Source: Isoetes taiwanensis
Taxonomy: Eukaryota > Streptophyta > Lycopodiopsida > Isoetales > Isoetaceae
DNA: 64,000 nucleotides
NCBI GenBank assembly: GCA_021234155.1
Contig: JAJEKV010000008.1
Location: forward strand, 14,445,410-14,509,409
Direction of reading: 5' to 3'
In this document: piece by piece, positions 47,380-58,015 of the stretch
How positions within the stretch are numbered: the first letter of the stretch is position 1
Layout of the letters: each line of letters starts with the position of its first letter
Notes under the pieces: model-generated
Seen by the model: the letters and a program-made list of their open reading frames with translations, nothing else
Database searches by the model: none
What the model was told of the DNA's origin: nothing
Position numbers and translations under genes: made by a program

Positions 47380-48210
47380 CACCTCCCGTGAGGCATTCCA
47401 CACTCTTGAGGTTGCCCCCAAGGTTTTGATCGGCGTGAAGAAGCGCCAGCTAGTTAATCCCCTAAGGTGGACCACCTACCAAGATGATGTAATGTAGTGC
47501 GGCAAGACCGCCATGGTCTCTGCGTCCGATGTAAAATACATTGTACCTATTCAATTTATTAATAAAAATTCTTTTTCAACTAGTTCTTTGGTTTCAATCT
47601 TTAATGAATTTCCTTTGTTTGATTTGCATTGTTCTTGTTCTCGACTTCGCTAACCGGGGAAAAGCGACAAAAGCTGGAATGCAGAGTTTTATTAAAAATT
47701 GAATTAAGGATAGTTTTCGGGTCGAGGTGCTCCTTTTTATGTAAATTACCAGGGTTCCGAAAAAAAATGGGAATGGAATGAGTCCCACTTTAATTAAATA
47801 CGACTTCTATATATCTGTGTAAATGCGTGCTACGTATACTTTGCAAGTTTTTGATGTTAGTTAAAAGTATTGTCATATTTCTGGCGACTGGATCCCTTAA
47901 TTATACAAGCTATTTGCACCTTAAGATCTCTGCTCACTGTTTATGACCTAGTTTAGACTACATGCTCTACATAATGATCTATGCTAAGTTTTAATGCTTG
48001 GCTTTACTTTATTGAACTGTTACTAGCTTATTTGCTCTTATAAACAGTTTTGATGTATATGTTGACCATTCCCCACATATGTTTGTAGAATAAGCAAGGT
48101 GAAGGGGCATAAACCTAGAAGCTCCCATGGCACCTGCTACCCTAGGCAATACAACCATTCTAATGCTTGTATTTGTTTTTTTTTTTGGGTGCAGGTAACA
48201 GGAACTTCTA
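47380..48210. other. Intergenic DNA, no gene recognised
   Basis: After the last palindrome copy near 47637 the composition becomes AT-rich. No open frame with recognisable content is present. Confidence 0.5.
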
Positions 48211-48549
48211 TGTTACGAATATAGGTTAGACCCTAAGTCATATGTTACATACATATGTTGGTCCCTACGTCATATAGGACCATTAAACCTAAGGATTAGC
48301 GGTTTAAGGGACAAGCGGCATAAGGAGGTGCCAAGAGTCCACATGCATGCATGCATACATGTGGCAGCATGCCACAAAAGTGGGTACCCTATATAAGAGA
48401 TCATGGATCTCAAGGGAGAAATGCCATGGAGAATCGTTCTAGGAACCATTAGGGAATTGCACCATATTGCAGTATTGATTCGGGAGATCAACGAAAGTCT
48501 GGCGTGGGGAGTCCAAGGGATTTAAGGAGTGGGGAACCCAGGGGGTTCA
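48211..48549 (+). mobile_element. Possible solo LTR next to the SEC61 relic
   Basis: The stretch starts TGTTACGAAT and ends GGGGGTTCA, so it has TG...CA ends. It carries a promoter-like CCTATATAAGAG at about 48389 and RY-type CATGCATGCATGC repeats at about 48343. No flanking target duplication is visible. It abuts the first surviving SEC61 exon and might mark the truncation point. Confidence 0.25.
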
Positions 48550-48564
48550 TGGTAGCTAAACTTG

Positions 48565-50085
48565 GCATATGTCCTATCGGGAATGTACGGCGATATTCGC
48601 GATCTAGGAGTTGGAAATGCCATCTTGATAATATTGCAGCTGTTCTTTGCTGGAATTATTGTAATATGTTTGGATGAGCTATTGTAGAAAGGCTATGGTC
48701 TTGGTTCTGGCATTTTCCTGTTCATTGCAACAAACATATGGTAAGACTTCTATATGATGTTTTTTATAAAGCTGAGAGTTTCTCTTTCTGACTTGGTCTT
48801 TCTTTTCGTAGTAAAAATATTATTTGGAAGGCCTTCAACCCAACAACTTTAAACAGTGGCAAAGGTGTCGAGTTTGAAGGTGCTGTCATTGCACTTTTCC
48901 ATCTTTTGATTACCTGGACAGACAAGGTCAGAGCTCTTAGAGAGGCCTTCTACATGCAACATTTACCAAATGTGACAAGTTTACTTGCCACAGTCTTGGT
49001 TTTCCTCATAGTAATCTACTTTCAAGGTTTCCGGGTTGTACTACCTATAAGGTCAAAGCATGCACGTGGTCAGCAGTGTTCATACCCCCTAAGCTTTTCT
49101 ACACTTCTAACATGCTAATTATTCCGCAATCGATACTTTTCTCAAACCTATACTTCATTTCTTAGGTTTGCTTCTACCTCTTGCAAACTCTCTATCCTTT
49201 TGTCCCCCCCTTTAGCTGTTTCCTTGTTGCTCATTTTGATTTTCTTTGTAATGTAGCTTTTGTTTAAGCGATATAGGGGTAATTTCCTTGTTAGACTTCT
49301 TGGCAAGTGGCACGAAGCAGATTATTCCCACAGTGGCCAACTTATTCATGTAGGCGGCCTTGTGTACTATATTACACCAGCTGCAAGGTTAGTTGCACCT
49401 TAATCTGGATGTTTGGATTGTTGTGATTATATTATTAACTGAGTGTGTGGTTGTATTGCAGTATGGTTGATATTGCTGCAAACCCTTTCCGTGCATTATT
49501 TTACCTGACGTTCGTGCTCACGGCGTGTGCACTATTTTCAAAAATCTGGATTGAGGTTTCTGGGACTTCTGCACATGATGTAGCAAAGCAGCTAAAGGTA
49601 ATTCCGAAGTCTTTGTTCTTGATGCCTCAGACTAACTATTTTGCATAAAATGACGTCAAAAGATCATTGCAATGGTTTAAATTAGGATCATTATAAGCTG
49701 GTTCGAGGAGCCAGGCTTTATTTGCAGAGTTGGTAATTTTGTTGTTGTGTTAGTATGATCCGAACAATATCGATTTGGATTTCTTTCTTGTACGGCCACT
49801 GATACTTTTGTTTGACTCATTTGTGGTATGCCACTGATGTTTTTGTTTGACTCGTTTGTAGGACAACAAATGGTGATCCATGACCAACGTGAGTCAGACT
49901 TGCAGAAGGGATTAACCGCAGCGGCATTTGGAGGCATGTGCATTGGAGCTCTAACTGTTGTAGCAGACTTCATGGGAGCCATAGGCTCTGGAACAGGAAT
50001 TTTGCTTGTAGTGACCATCATCTACCAGTATTTTGAGACATTTGATAAGGAAAGAGCAAGCGAACTAGGCTTCTTTGGTTTCTAG
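48565..50085 (+). pseudogene. 5'-truncated SEC61-alpha (protein translocon channel) pseudogene
   Basis: Exons correspond to the C-terminal two thirds of SEC61 alpha, the multi-spanning ER translocon channel. They are 48565-48740, 48812-49165, 49257-49387, 49462-49597 and 49862-50085, with GT-AG introns between. Clear blocks are [73 protein letters not shown] and, at the end, [15 protein letters not shown] with stop at 50083. Lesions include the missing N-terminal exons, TAG at 48685 and at 49163 where the family has Gln, a one-base deletion near 49089 and another at the last exon's start. The last exon also lacks about five residues after LQKG. Retained introns mean it came from a DNA duplication, not retrotransposition. 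Confidence 0.9.
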
Positions 50086-50099
50086 ATAGCATTCTTGAT

Positions 50100-52010
50100 A
50101 TAGGGATGTTGAGATGAGCATTCCCCTCTGGAGTTTTGCTTTATAACGTGTACTTCTGAATTTCTACTCAGAGGGTGTTCAAAAAAATTTCTTCCTCTTC
50201 TTTTTTGAGGTGCACCATGTTATCCGAAGGCCTGGCATTACAAAAATAATCACGTGGGTGTTAAAATGTTGTCTAGTTGACTGACAAGTAGTTTTCTACG
50301 TGAAGTAGAGCTATGCATCATTGGCAATTTTGCTAAATGTTGAAGTCTTCAGAAAAGTTTGAGGATTTTGCCAGTGTTGGAAGAATACTCGATGTATGAA
50401 ACAATCATGCATTTTATAAACAATTATTTGATGCTATGGATCTCTAGTATCATCATTACTGCAAAGGTTTTTCCCTTGAAAACCTTTCGAGGCAGGGATT
50501 TTTTAATCCTAGTAGTAATGATTGTACTAGCCCATTGTATGGGTCCCATGACCTATTGGTCTCCGTGGACGTTAAAAAAACTATTCTATTCTATTCTATT
50601 CTAAAATGTACTCAGAACTTGCCTTACGAATCTGCTACCAATGTTTATCTTATCCCAATCCAAAAAGCTAAAAGTGAATACTCAAAATTTGATGCTAGAA
50701 AGAATGGTTTATTTACTTGTAGCTCGCCTTCGTCCTTGTGGATCTTGTAAAAAAATACTCAAAATTTCTAAGAATATAGCACTATGGTACAATTTCTAAG
50801 ACTATAGCACTATGGTATTGATATAGATGGTTTGCAAATGGCCTTGAATGTCAAGCTTCACAAAGTAAAAAAAGCAAAGGTCTTGTCAATTTGAGTTCTT
50901 GCTAATTAAGATATGATGATGATGGAATTTCATATCCATTTGCAAGTTTATCTTTAAAATTCCGTCATCGTCATCATCATCGTCATCTTGTTTGCTAATT
51001 CGAACAAAAATCACATTTTGAAAAAACATTTTATGAGATCATTAATTTAATAAGATCACTTTACATATAGATGCACACATAAGTTATAATATAGGTGCAC
51101 ACATAAGTTATAACATGACTACTTTTCTAGACTAGAAAGAATAACTTGTGAACTTCGTTTGAGAATGACAGAGTGTACAAAATCTCTTAGCATTTATGCT
51201 CTAGGTCATGTTATAGCCAAGGGTTTATTGTGCCATAACCACAAACATTGACAATCAACTAACACTAGAGTTATAGGCTAAAAGACCCAAACGTGTCTTT
51301 CAACATACCCTTTTTTTAATTCTATTATTATATCAAGGTGAAGAATTCGACCACACCCTTTATGTTATTGTCTATGTGTATGTACAGGAAATAATTTATG
51401 AAAATACAATTAGCCTCTATTATCAAGGAGTATTGTAGAGTCATATAAAAGGGGGTCAGGTTTTTTCTCGAACAACTTATCATTTCTCCCATTATTTTCC
51501 AAATAAGAATTTTTTAGGAATTATAATTCTTATATACTGTAGAACATGAGATTATAGATATTTATAAGCATTCCCAGAAGAAACTATGGTGTAATTATTG
51601 AGAAATAATTCCTGGAAGTTTGGGTTCCAGAAATATTATACGGGCCCGAATGGGTCCTGCAAGGGCCAAATTTTTGAATATTCATAGCTATTTCATCTTT
51701 TGAAGAAATCATACGAAACTTGAAAAATGTATTATACCTGAAATTAACTTTCAATAAAAATAATGCTACCTTGAAATTTCTATTCTATTTCAAATATTAT
51801 GGTTAGGAAATAATAATTAGAAGCCTATTTTAGAAAATTCTGTATGGGACCCTGGAGTTTCTCAAGTCGAGATTTAGCACTAGGATTGATAGACTCAACT
51901 CTAATGAGATGGTTGTGGTTGTTTGTGCAACTTAAAGTGGTTTTAAGTTGCCTACTTCTTTTTATACAAACCAATGTTGTTCTATCTAACAAAATGTCAA
52001 AACTTCTTAG
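50100..52010. other. AT-rich intergenic DNA with a dispersed-element tail
   Basis: No gene is supported. The notable piece is the pentanucleotide-tailed element end at 50529-50603. Short mirrored words around 50915-50990 (ATGATGATGG and CCGTCATCGTCATCATC) form a loose inverted repeat. Confidence 0.5.
50529..50603 (+). repeat. 3' end of a dispersed element with an ATTCT tail, copy B
   Basis: CCCATTGTATGGGTCCCATG, ACCTATTGGTCTCCGTGGAC and GTTAAAAAAA precede four ATTCT units. This is the reverse complement of copy A at 35776-35842. The conserved core plus simple-repeat tail suggests a non-LTR element or SINE. Confidence 0.7.
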
Positions 52011-52012
52011 AT

Positions 52013-52030
52013 AAAAGTATAGGCTAAGCG
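52013..52030. repeat. Left target-site duplication (18 bp)
   Basis: AAAGTATAGGCTAAGCG is repeated exactly at 52899-52915, bracketing the inserted sequence. The first A is ambiguous because the right copy merges with the poly-A tail. Confidence 0.92.
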
Positions 52031-52900
52031 CCTGAGGGGCAGTGACCGGGCTATCTGGGAACAAGTGGCGGGGAATATTCTGCTACACATACCTATAGTC
52101 CTTCAGGATGATGTGGTGGTGCAGGTTTGGAAGGTTCATCCGGATGTTGTGTCTTCTTGTTTTGTGCGGTCTTGCTAGGAATCCCGGCTATTCATGACAC
52201 TCGCCCCTCGGGCAAGTGGTCTATGCGACTTCCGGGTTCGATGGCTTCGGTTTGGGCGTGGACATGGAGCTCCTCCCCCCCGAAGGTTAGGGTATACGTG
52301 GCGGGTGGTGCACCGTATCGGGGGTGAATGCCCTTGTGAGTCGATTTAGGCGGGTGTGAGCCCTCTCGCGCTTGTTGTGGCCTTCATCGTGAGGCCCGTG
52401 GGCATTATGCGGTTTTATGCCCCTCACTTGCGAGAATTTGTTTGGGATTGGGTGGGTGGCTCTGTTTTCAAGTGAGATTGACTAGGCCAGCAGATTCTTC
52501 ATGTGTATCTGGTGCTTGGCGCTCTTGCGGCGACAAAGCCTCGGTGACGTCGCGTGGCTTGATTGGTGTGGCTGATTTGGAAGCCGGTTCTTGGATCTTC
52601 GGGGGATTTAAAGAACTGCGACCTCTCACATTCCTCGACTCGGTACAAGCAAAGCTTTCCGGTGTTCGGATTAGTAGAGCGAAAATTCGCCATTTGGGCG
52701 GGACTTCTTGGGTGTTGTAGATGGTGATGGTCGGTTTGTACAGCCATTTAAGAGTTGCAGTTTTTTCTCGTGAGTTTGTTGTGGAGTGTCGAGGTATCAC
52801 TGTCTCTTTGGGGCATTTCTCCTTCCTCCTCACTTGATTTGTAACATTACCCTTCTTTTAATATATTGATGACACAGTTGTTCAAAAAAAAAAAAAAAAA
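52031..52900 (+). mobile_element. 5'-truncated LINE 3' end with poly-A and target duplication
   Basis: The insert is GC-rich, ends in a run of about 17 A, and is flanked by an exact 17-18-base direct repeat; together these are the hallmarks of target-primed retrotransposition. Reading + frames gives decayed pieces such as HLREFVWDWVGGSVF and VWLIWK, matching the zinc-binding tail region of plant LINE ORF2 proteins. It is non-functional: only the 3' end was copied. It lands within the AT-rich host sequence that continues after 52915. Confidence 0.85.
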
Positions 52901-52915
52901 AGTATAGGCTAAGCG
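52898..52915. repeat. Right target-site duplication (18 bp)
   Basis: This is the exact partner of 52013-52030, directly after the poly-A tail. Confidence 0.92.
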
Positions 52916-52919
52916 AATG

Positions 52920-53373
52920 TTTTTTTTTTTTCAAGAGAAGGGTTGCACCTTTTACCTATTTTGTATTTGGATCCAATGGTGGTGTGTTGAACAAATTGAT
53001 ATTGGTTTAAAAACCATACCAAGACATACTGAACTTGAAAACCATTATTCCTTTGAAGATATAAGCAATGAATCCAATTGCTATGAATTTCTTCAGTTTT
53101 CTTTCAAGGTCCACAAATTCTACTCTGCATTGTGGAAGTTACAAAATTTTTCTGCTCTCCAAGAACGTGAATACTATCGGATCTTCTTAATTGTAGCTGC
53201 TCATCACTTTGATTGGATACAAACTGATTTTCAGTGTCCTGTTGTTATTTGCTGATTCTGATACAAATTTTGGTATGCTTATCTATAAAAGCATACTATT
53301 GCAATGTATCTGAGATTTTATAATTAATGACAAAACCAACTCTTACTTTCAAAAAAAAAAAAAAAAAAAAAAA
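52920..53373 (+). mobile_element. Poly-A-terminated segment, possible retrotransposed sequence
   Basis: The segment begins after a T-run and ends in about 23 A at 53351-53373. An open frame at 52917-53255 has a protein-like composition (HYSFEDISNESNCYEFLQF) but no known motif. The poly-A suggests a retrocopied transcript end. No target duplication was found. Confidence 0.4.
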
Positions 53374-53433
53374 TTGTGGATAGCTGCAAGGAAATGTCGT
53401 TTGAGATGGTAGTGCGTTTATGGGAAGGGTTAG

Positions 53434-54450
53434 TCAAGGAATCAGGGTATGCCAGATCAATGAAACTTTGGGTTGAATGGGAGCTTTGGAAATAGGAATA
53501 TAGGCTGAATCAGGTAGGGGCTGAGCCTCATTGTCTGAATGCAATTGATCAATGTGGTCTGTAGTATTGTCAGCAAAAACAACAAATTGATTAGAACAAA
53601 AAATTATCTCCTCATCATCCTCAAAAGATGGTGTAGAATTTTTGCCTCTTTTTGAGATAACTTGATTCTCCTTCTTGTTGACAATTGTCTTTGGAGTTAG
53701 AGAAAAAGGGGTTTGAGTCTTCTTGGCTTGCACCTCTGTATGGATCACACCTCTTGTTGAGACATAAGATCTCAGGCCAGCAGCATTCTGTGTTTTGCTA
53801 TTGCATATATTGGAAACATCAATCTTGGATACCATAGAGCCTTTGCTTTTCTTTAACTCATTAGTTTTTAATGAGTATTTGTTTTGAGTTTCCTCAGTTA
53901 ATGAGTCTCTCGTGCCTTTGACAGGTTGCCAAATTGTTGGAGGCCAATTTGAATTTGAATGATGAGAAGAGGATATGACATTAGATAGAGAATTTGAGTC
54001 TCTAGCAATCTGAGATAAAGTGGAGATCCAAATTGTGATTGCTATCAAAAGTAACCTTGGCTTTACCCTCCAATCTGTCTCTTTCAGCATCAGTCAATTA
54101 AGTTGTGATAGTGGAGCTATTTCCAATAGTGATTTTTCTTTGCAGGGTTAAAGATTTTTGTAACTCTCTTTCAATTTTCTTCCTTGCAATTCTTTTTGCA
54201 CTCCCATTTACTCTGGTCCAAGGGATAATAGGCTCTTTCTCCATAGTGGTGTTTATGTCAAGACCAGTGCCACATCTTATTTCTTTAGAGCCTTCCTTCT
54301 CTTTCATATCCCCAGAATACATTTACGTCTTGCAATCAGCATACTAGAAATGTCTAGATAAGCATTTGTTGCAATTAGCTTTTTGGCCAAAGCAATCAAT
54401 ATAGGGAATATTAGATGGAATGTCTTTGGATAAATCAAGTTGGACATAGG
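53434..54450 (-). pseudogene. LINE ORF1 (nucleic-acid-binding protein) C-terminal part, inverted
   Basis: Minus-strand reading begins with PVAYVQLDLSKDIPSNI near 54450-54400. It continues with a degenerate CCHC zinc knuckle, CNKCLSRHF-stop-YADCK near 54375-54335, where C1, C4 and C14 are preserved. It then runs as a Lys/Ser-rich tail including an intact 218-codon frame (53434-54090). This order matches plant L1-type ORF1 proteins, which bind the element's RNA. It lies on the strand opposite to the adjoining ORF2 remnant. In-frame stops at the knuckle show it is inactive. Confidence 0.55.
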
Positions 54451-54479
54451 CAACAGGCGGTTTCTAGGGAGCATAAACA

Positions 54480-57400
54480 GTAGAAATATAAGTACTAATA
54501 GACTTAAACAGATTGACAGATTTGGCCGGTGGATCATAATCAAGTGGTTTGATAAGGGGCAAGAATGGGAATTGGTTAATGTGTATGCACATAATCGACC
54601 ACATCAGAGAGGCGCATTGTGGGCTTCTTTGCAATCCAAATTATTGAGGTTAGGCTCCCCTGTTGCATGGATCATGGTGGGTGATTTTAATATGGTTGAG
54701 CTTGAGCAAGACAGATGTGGCAGAGGTGCAGAGATAGTGCAGGGCTTTGAACGGGAGCAATGGCACCGCTTAATGCAAGATTGTGGCTTCATAGAAGTTG
54801 ACGGTCCCTCAAGTTTTACTTGGTGTAATGGTTGGTAGGGTGGTGGTAGAACATATGCAAGACATGATAGAGGCTACTATAATGCTTTGCTAGCAATCCT
54901 GTTGCCTGCTTTGTATCGTGATAACCTGTTGAATACTGCGATTTCTGACCATCATCCACAGTATTTCTCTTGTTCTCATATTGTGGCGCATGCTGCATCT
55001 AAGACATATTTCAAGCTGAATACATTTTTCTTGAAGGATGAGCAATTTCTGGCAGGATGTAGATAGGCGTGGTTCACTTCTTTCTCTCGGCATAGGGGCA
55101 TGGCAGGTATTGTTGATGCTCTCGCTGTTGTGAAGTCTTTTGCTAAAGGTTGGGGTCGTGAGCGAGCTTCTGCTAACCGAAGCCTTCTGTTGACTCTTTA
55201 TCAAAAACTTGAAGCATACAGGTCTATTGCCCCATCAGATGGTCATGTGAAGAAGCAAATTATGTGTAGCATTCGGTAGAGGGAGTCTGAACAGATGCAC
55301 TTTGCTCGCATTAAAGCTGGATTGCAATGGTTCAATGAGGGAGACCGGTGCATAGGTTTTTTCTTCAGAGCTGCCAAAACAAGAAAGCTGGCTGCATCTC
55401 TTCAGTCTCTGCAGATTCAGGATGGGCTTATTGTTTCAGATCCAACTAAGCTTAGAGGATTTTTGCACAATCACTTTTTTGCTTTCTTCACTGCTCGACG
55501 TCTTCCCTTTCAGTCAGATTTTCAAGAGGCTTTGCTTGCTAAGGTTCATCTTATAGTCACCAATGAGCAAAGGGCCACTTTAGAGGATGAGATCAGCCAG
55601 ATGGTTTAGCTGAGGCCACATTTTCTTTCAAGAGAGGCAAGTGTCCAGGTCTTGATGGTATTCCGGTGGAATTTTTCCAGGAATATTAGGATTGGCTCTG
55701 TGTATGATTCTTTTCGGGATTTTATAAGACAGAGGCACCAGGACAAAATTATCAACTTTGGTTGTATCTCCCTTATTCCAAAATGTGAGGATCCTTCTTC
55801 CATTTCAGATTGGCGCCCCATTACCTTGTTGTCCTCAGTATACAAGATCTTTGCTAAAGCTTTTGCTCAGAAGCTTTGTGGCGTACTTACTGAGTTTATC
55901 TCTTCCACAAAAGTCGGGTTTCTTGCCATTTGGTGTATCTTGAATAATAATGTGGCAGTGACATATGAGGGTCTCTATTGGGCTAGAATGCATGGTTATC
56001 CATTGTATACTTGATTTGGACTTTGCAAAAGCATATGGCAGTGTTGTTGACTGAGAGTTTTGCGGGCGGTGCCTCCTATGTCTTGGTTTGGTGCCAGTTT
56101 GCAAAAGGCGTTATGAAACTTCATTATTACGCTCATTCTTTAGTTCCTTTCAAGGGAACCATCGACATTTTTAGGTGGGCGTGGCATTCACCGAGGGATG
56201 TCCTTTGGCACATTTGCTTTTACAATTGTGGCGGAGATTCTTTCGGTATTTCTCTCTTCTGATCTTGGGAAGGCATCTTGCATGGTCTTCCATGAATAAT
56301 GGTTCACAGAGATTTATGTCGATGCTGATAACACTTTCTTGTTCTTAATGGTACGAGGGAATTTGCGAGAATACCATTGCCTTGTTAAAACGGTTTCTCT
56401 TTGGCGGTATCTTTGTGGGATGGCAAAAGTGTAATGCCTTGTGGGCCCTAGACTCTCCAGTGCCGTCTTCTATGGTTGCATTTCCATGGAAGGTTCATCC
56501 TCATGGGAAGGCAACTAGGTTTCTGGGCATTCCAGTTGGTATACACCTCTCATCTAGAGACGCATGGGATGTTATTATTAAGGGGTTGGAAAGGCATTTG
56601 TTCTGGTGGTCCACGGCCAAGTTATCTATGGCTGGCCGCATAACTGTGGCAAAGTCAGTTCTGAGTAGTACACATGTCTATATGGCATCCATCTTTGCAA
56701 TTATTGCAGACAAAGATCATGACTCATTTGCAATCAAGAAGGCTTTGATATTAAAATTAGTTGGGTGAAGTGCATTATGTCTAAACTTTGTGGGGGACTG
56801 GGGATGATTCACTTTCTTCTCCAGGGCAAGGTGCTGATTTCTAAGTTCATATGGCGGATTCTAAATAATGCTAATAATTCCCCAGGGCTACGTCTCATTT
56901 ACCAGTCTTTACAAATGTGCATTTCCTTTGGCTCTCCATCCATTAAGCCACTCCTCCCATGGGCATTATTCTATCCACTTTCTCCATATCCTAATGCCTC
57001 TCCTTTCCTCACGGGGTTGCTAGCTGCTTGGGAGACTGTGCGCACTTTGTTTCGGTTCCATCCGATGGCCCACACAGATCCTACATTTAGTTGCTCATGG
57101 ATTGGTATAATGAGACAAGATTGTTGACGTGGAATGAGTTCAGATTGAAGTTCCTCTTCCTTCGTTGGGACCGTGGCATTTGGGAAAAAGTAGCTGCTAC
57201 TCTTCCTCCACATCTACAAGACGTGGCTCCCCAGTTCTGGGTAGTTCATGGCAGTGTTAAGGAGGAGAACCTGGTGCACTCGATGTATGTGGCCCTGCTT
57301 CATCCTAAGGTGTTGCCTTCATCGCCAAAGTGGCCTTTAGTTATCCCTGAGCCTCATCGGAAAGCAGTCTGGCGATGGGTATGGGATAAATTGCTCCATC

Positions 57401-57850
57401 CTAAGCTATCTATCTTATGGTAGCAGATCATTCATAGATGCCTGTGGGTAAACACTGTTGTTCATAGATTTCGTCCAGAAGTCTCTGTGATCTGCCCTCT
57501 TTGCATGCAGAGAAATGAGACAATTGAGCACTGCTTTATCTTTTGTCACCATGTTCGACTTGCTTGGCAGTGGCTTTTGAGCCTTTTCCATTGTGACTTG
57601 AATAGTCAGCAGGTCCTATTGTCAGTCTATCCTAGTTCTTGGGACAAGTTAGCAATGAGGGCTTTCCACTTAGCATGACTAGTCTATCTGGAAGAGACGA
57701 AATCTCCTCATCTTCAAGGGACAGGTCTTTTCAGATACACAAGTGCTTAATGATGCTCGTAGTTGCATTGTAAAGGCGTACAAGTGTTCTTCCTTAAAGG
57801 ATGATGTCAAGAGTGTCATTTGGGAGCGATATCTTCAAATTCAGGCTTAG
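54480..57850 (+). pseudogene. LINE ORF2 (endonuclease-reverse transcriptase) relic
   Basis: Blocks appear in the order expected for a plant L1-type LINE. The endonuclease part has ELVNVYAHNRPHQRG near 54570 and WIMVGDFNMVE at about 54670-54699. The reverse transcriptase has ISLIPKCEDPSSISDWRPIT near 55770 and LLSSVYKIFAKAFAQKL. The catalytic site reads DADN at 56321-56332 instead of ADD. Later come ATRFLGIPVG near 56515, LSMAGRITVAKSVLSS near 56625 and GGLGMIHFL near 56790. The C-terminal zinc-binding domain has CPLCMQRNETIEHC near 57490, and the end IWKRRNLLIFKGQ leads to a TAG at 57848. Stops and frameshifts are frequent, and the upstream half of the endonuclease is missing. Confidence 0.88.
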
Positions 57851-58015
57851 TAATAGCAAACAGTTATGCTTGTGGTGATATGTATTCCTCTCTATCCACT
57901 ATCACACCTACAAAACAAGAATATGTACAAGTCAAGACATCAACCAGAAAGACATGGGCAATACCTAATCCACATGAACACTCTTGTTGCCTGAATGTAG
58001 AGGGATGAACTCTGG

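Larger units (their letters stand above)
41781..47668. repeat. Dispersed hyphenated palindrome family, about 20 copies
   Basis: A motif of about 24-30 bases, CTCGACT-core-AGTCGAG with core CGACTCGCGAGTCG in the best copies, recurs throughout this interval. Copies lie near 41781, 41807, 41861, 41931, 42102, 42481, 42703, 43592, 43655, 43711, 43771, 43823, 45570, 45624, 46630, 46757, 46876 and 47637, with weaker ones between. I found none elsewhere in the window. Most are imperfect; the arms stay complementary while the centre varies (CGCG, CTTG, TGTG, TCAC). Copies flank and separate coding-like blocks. Similar motif arrays occur as subterminal protein-binding sites in DNA transposons, but the present family is not one I know. 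Confidence 0.8.

Noticed and set aside
41837-47495. CACTA at about 41839 and TAGTG at about 47489 as termini of the palindrome unit
   Set aside because: The bases following CACTA do not match between the two ends beyond one position, and palindrome copies lie outside both points.
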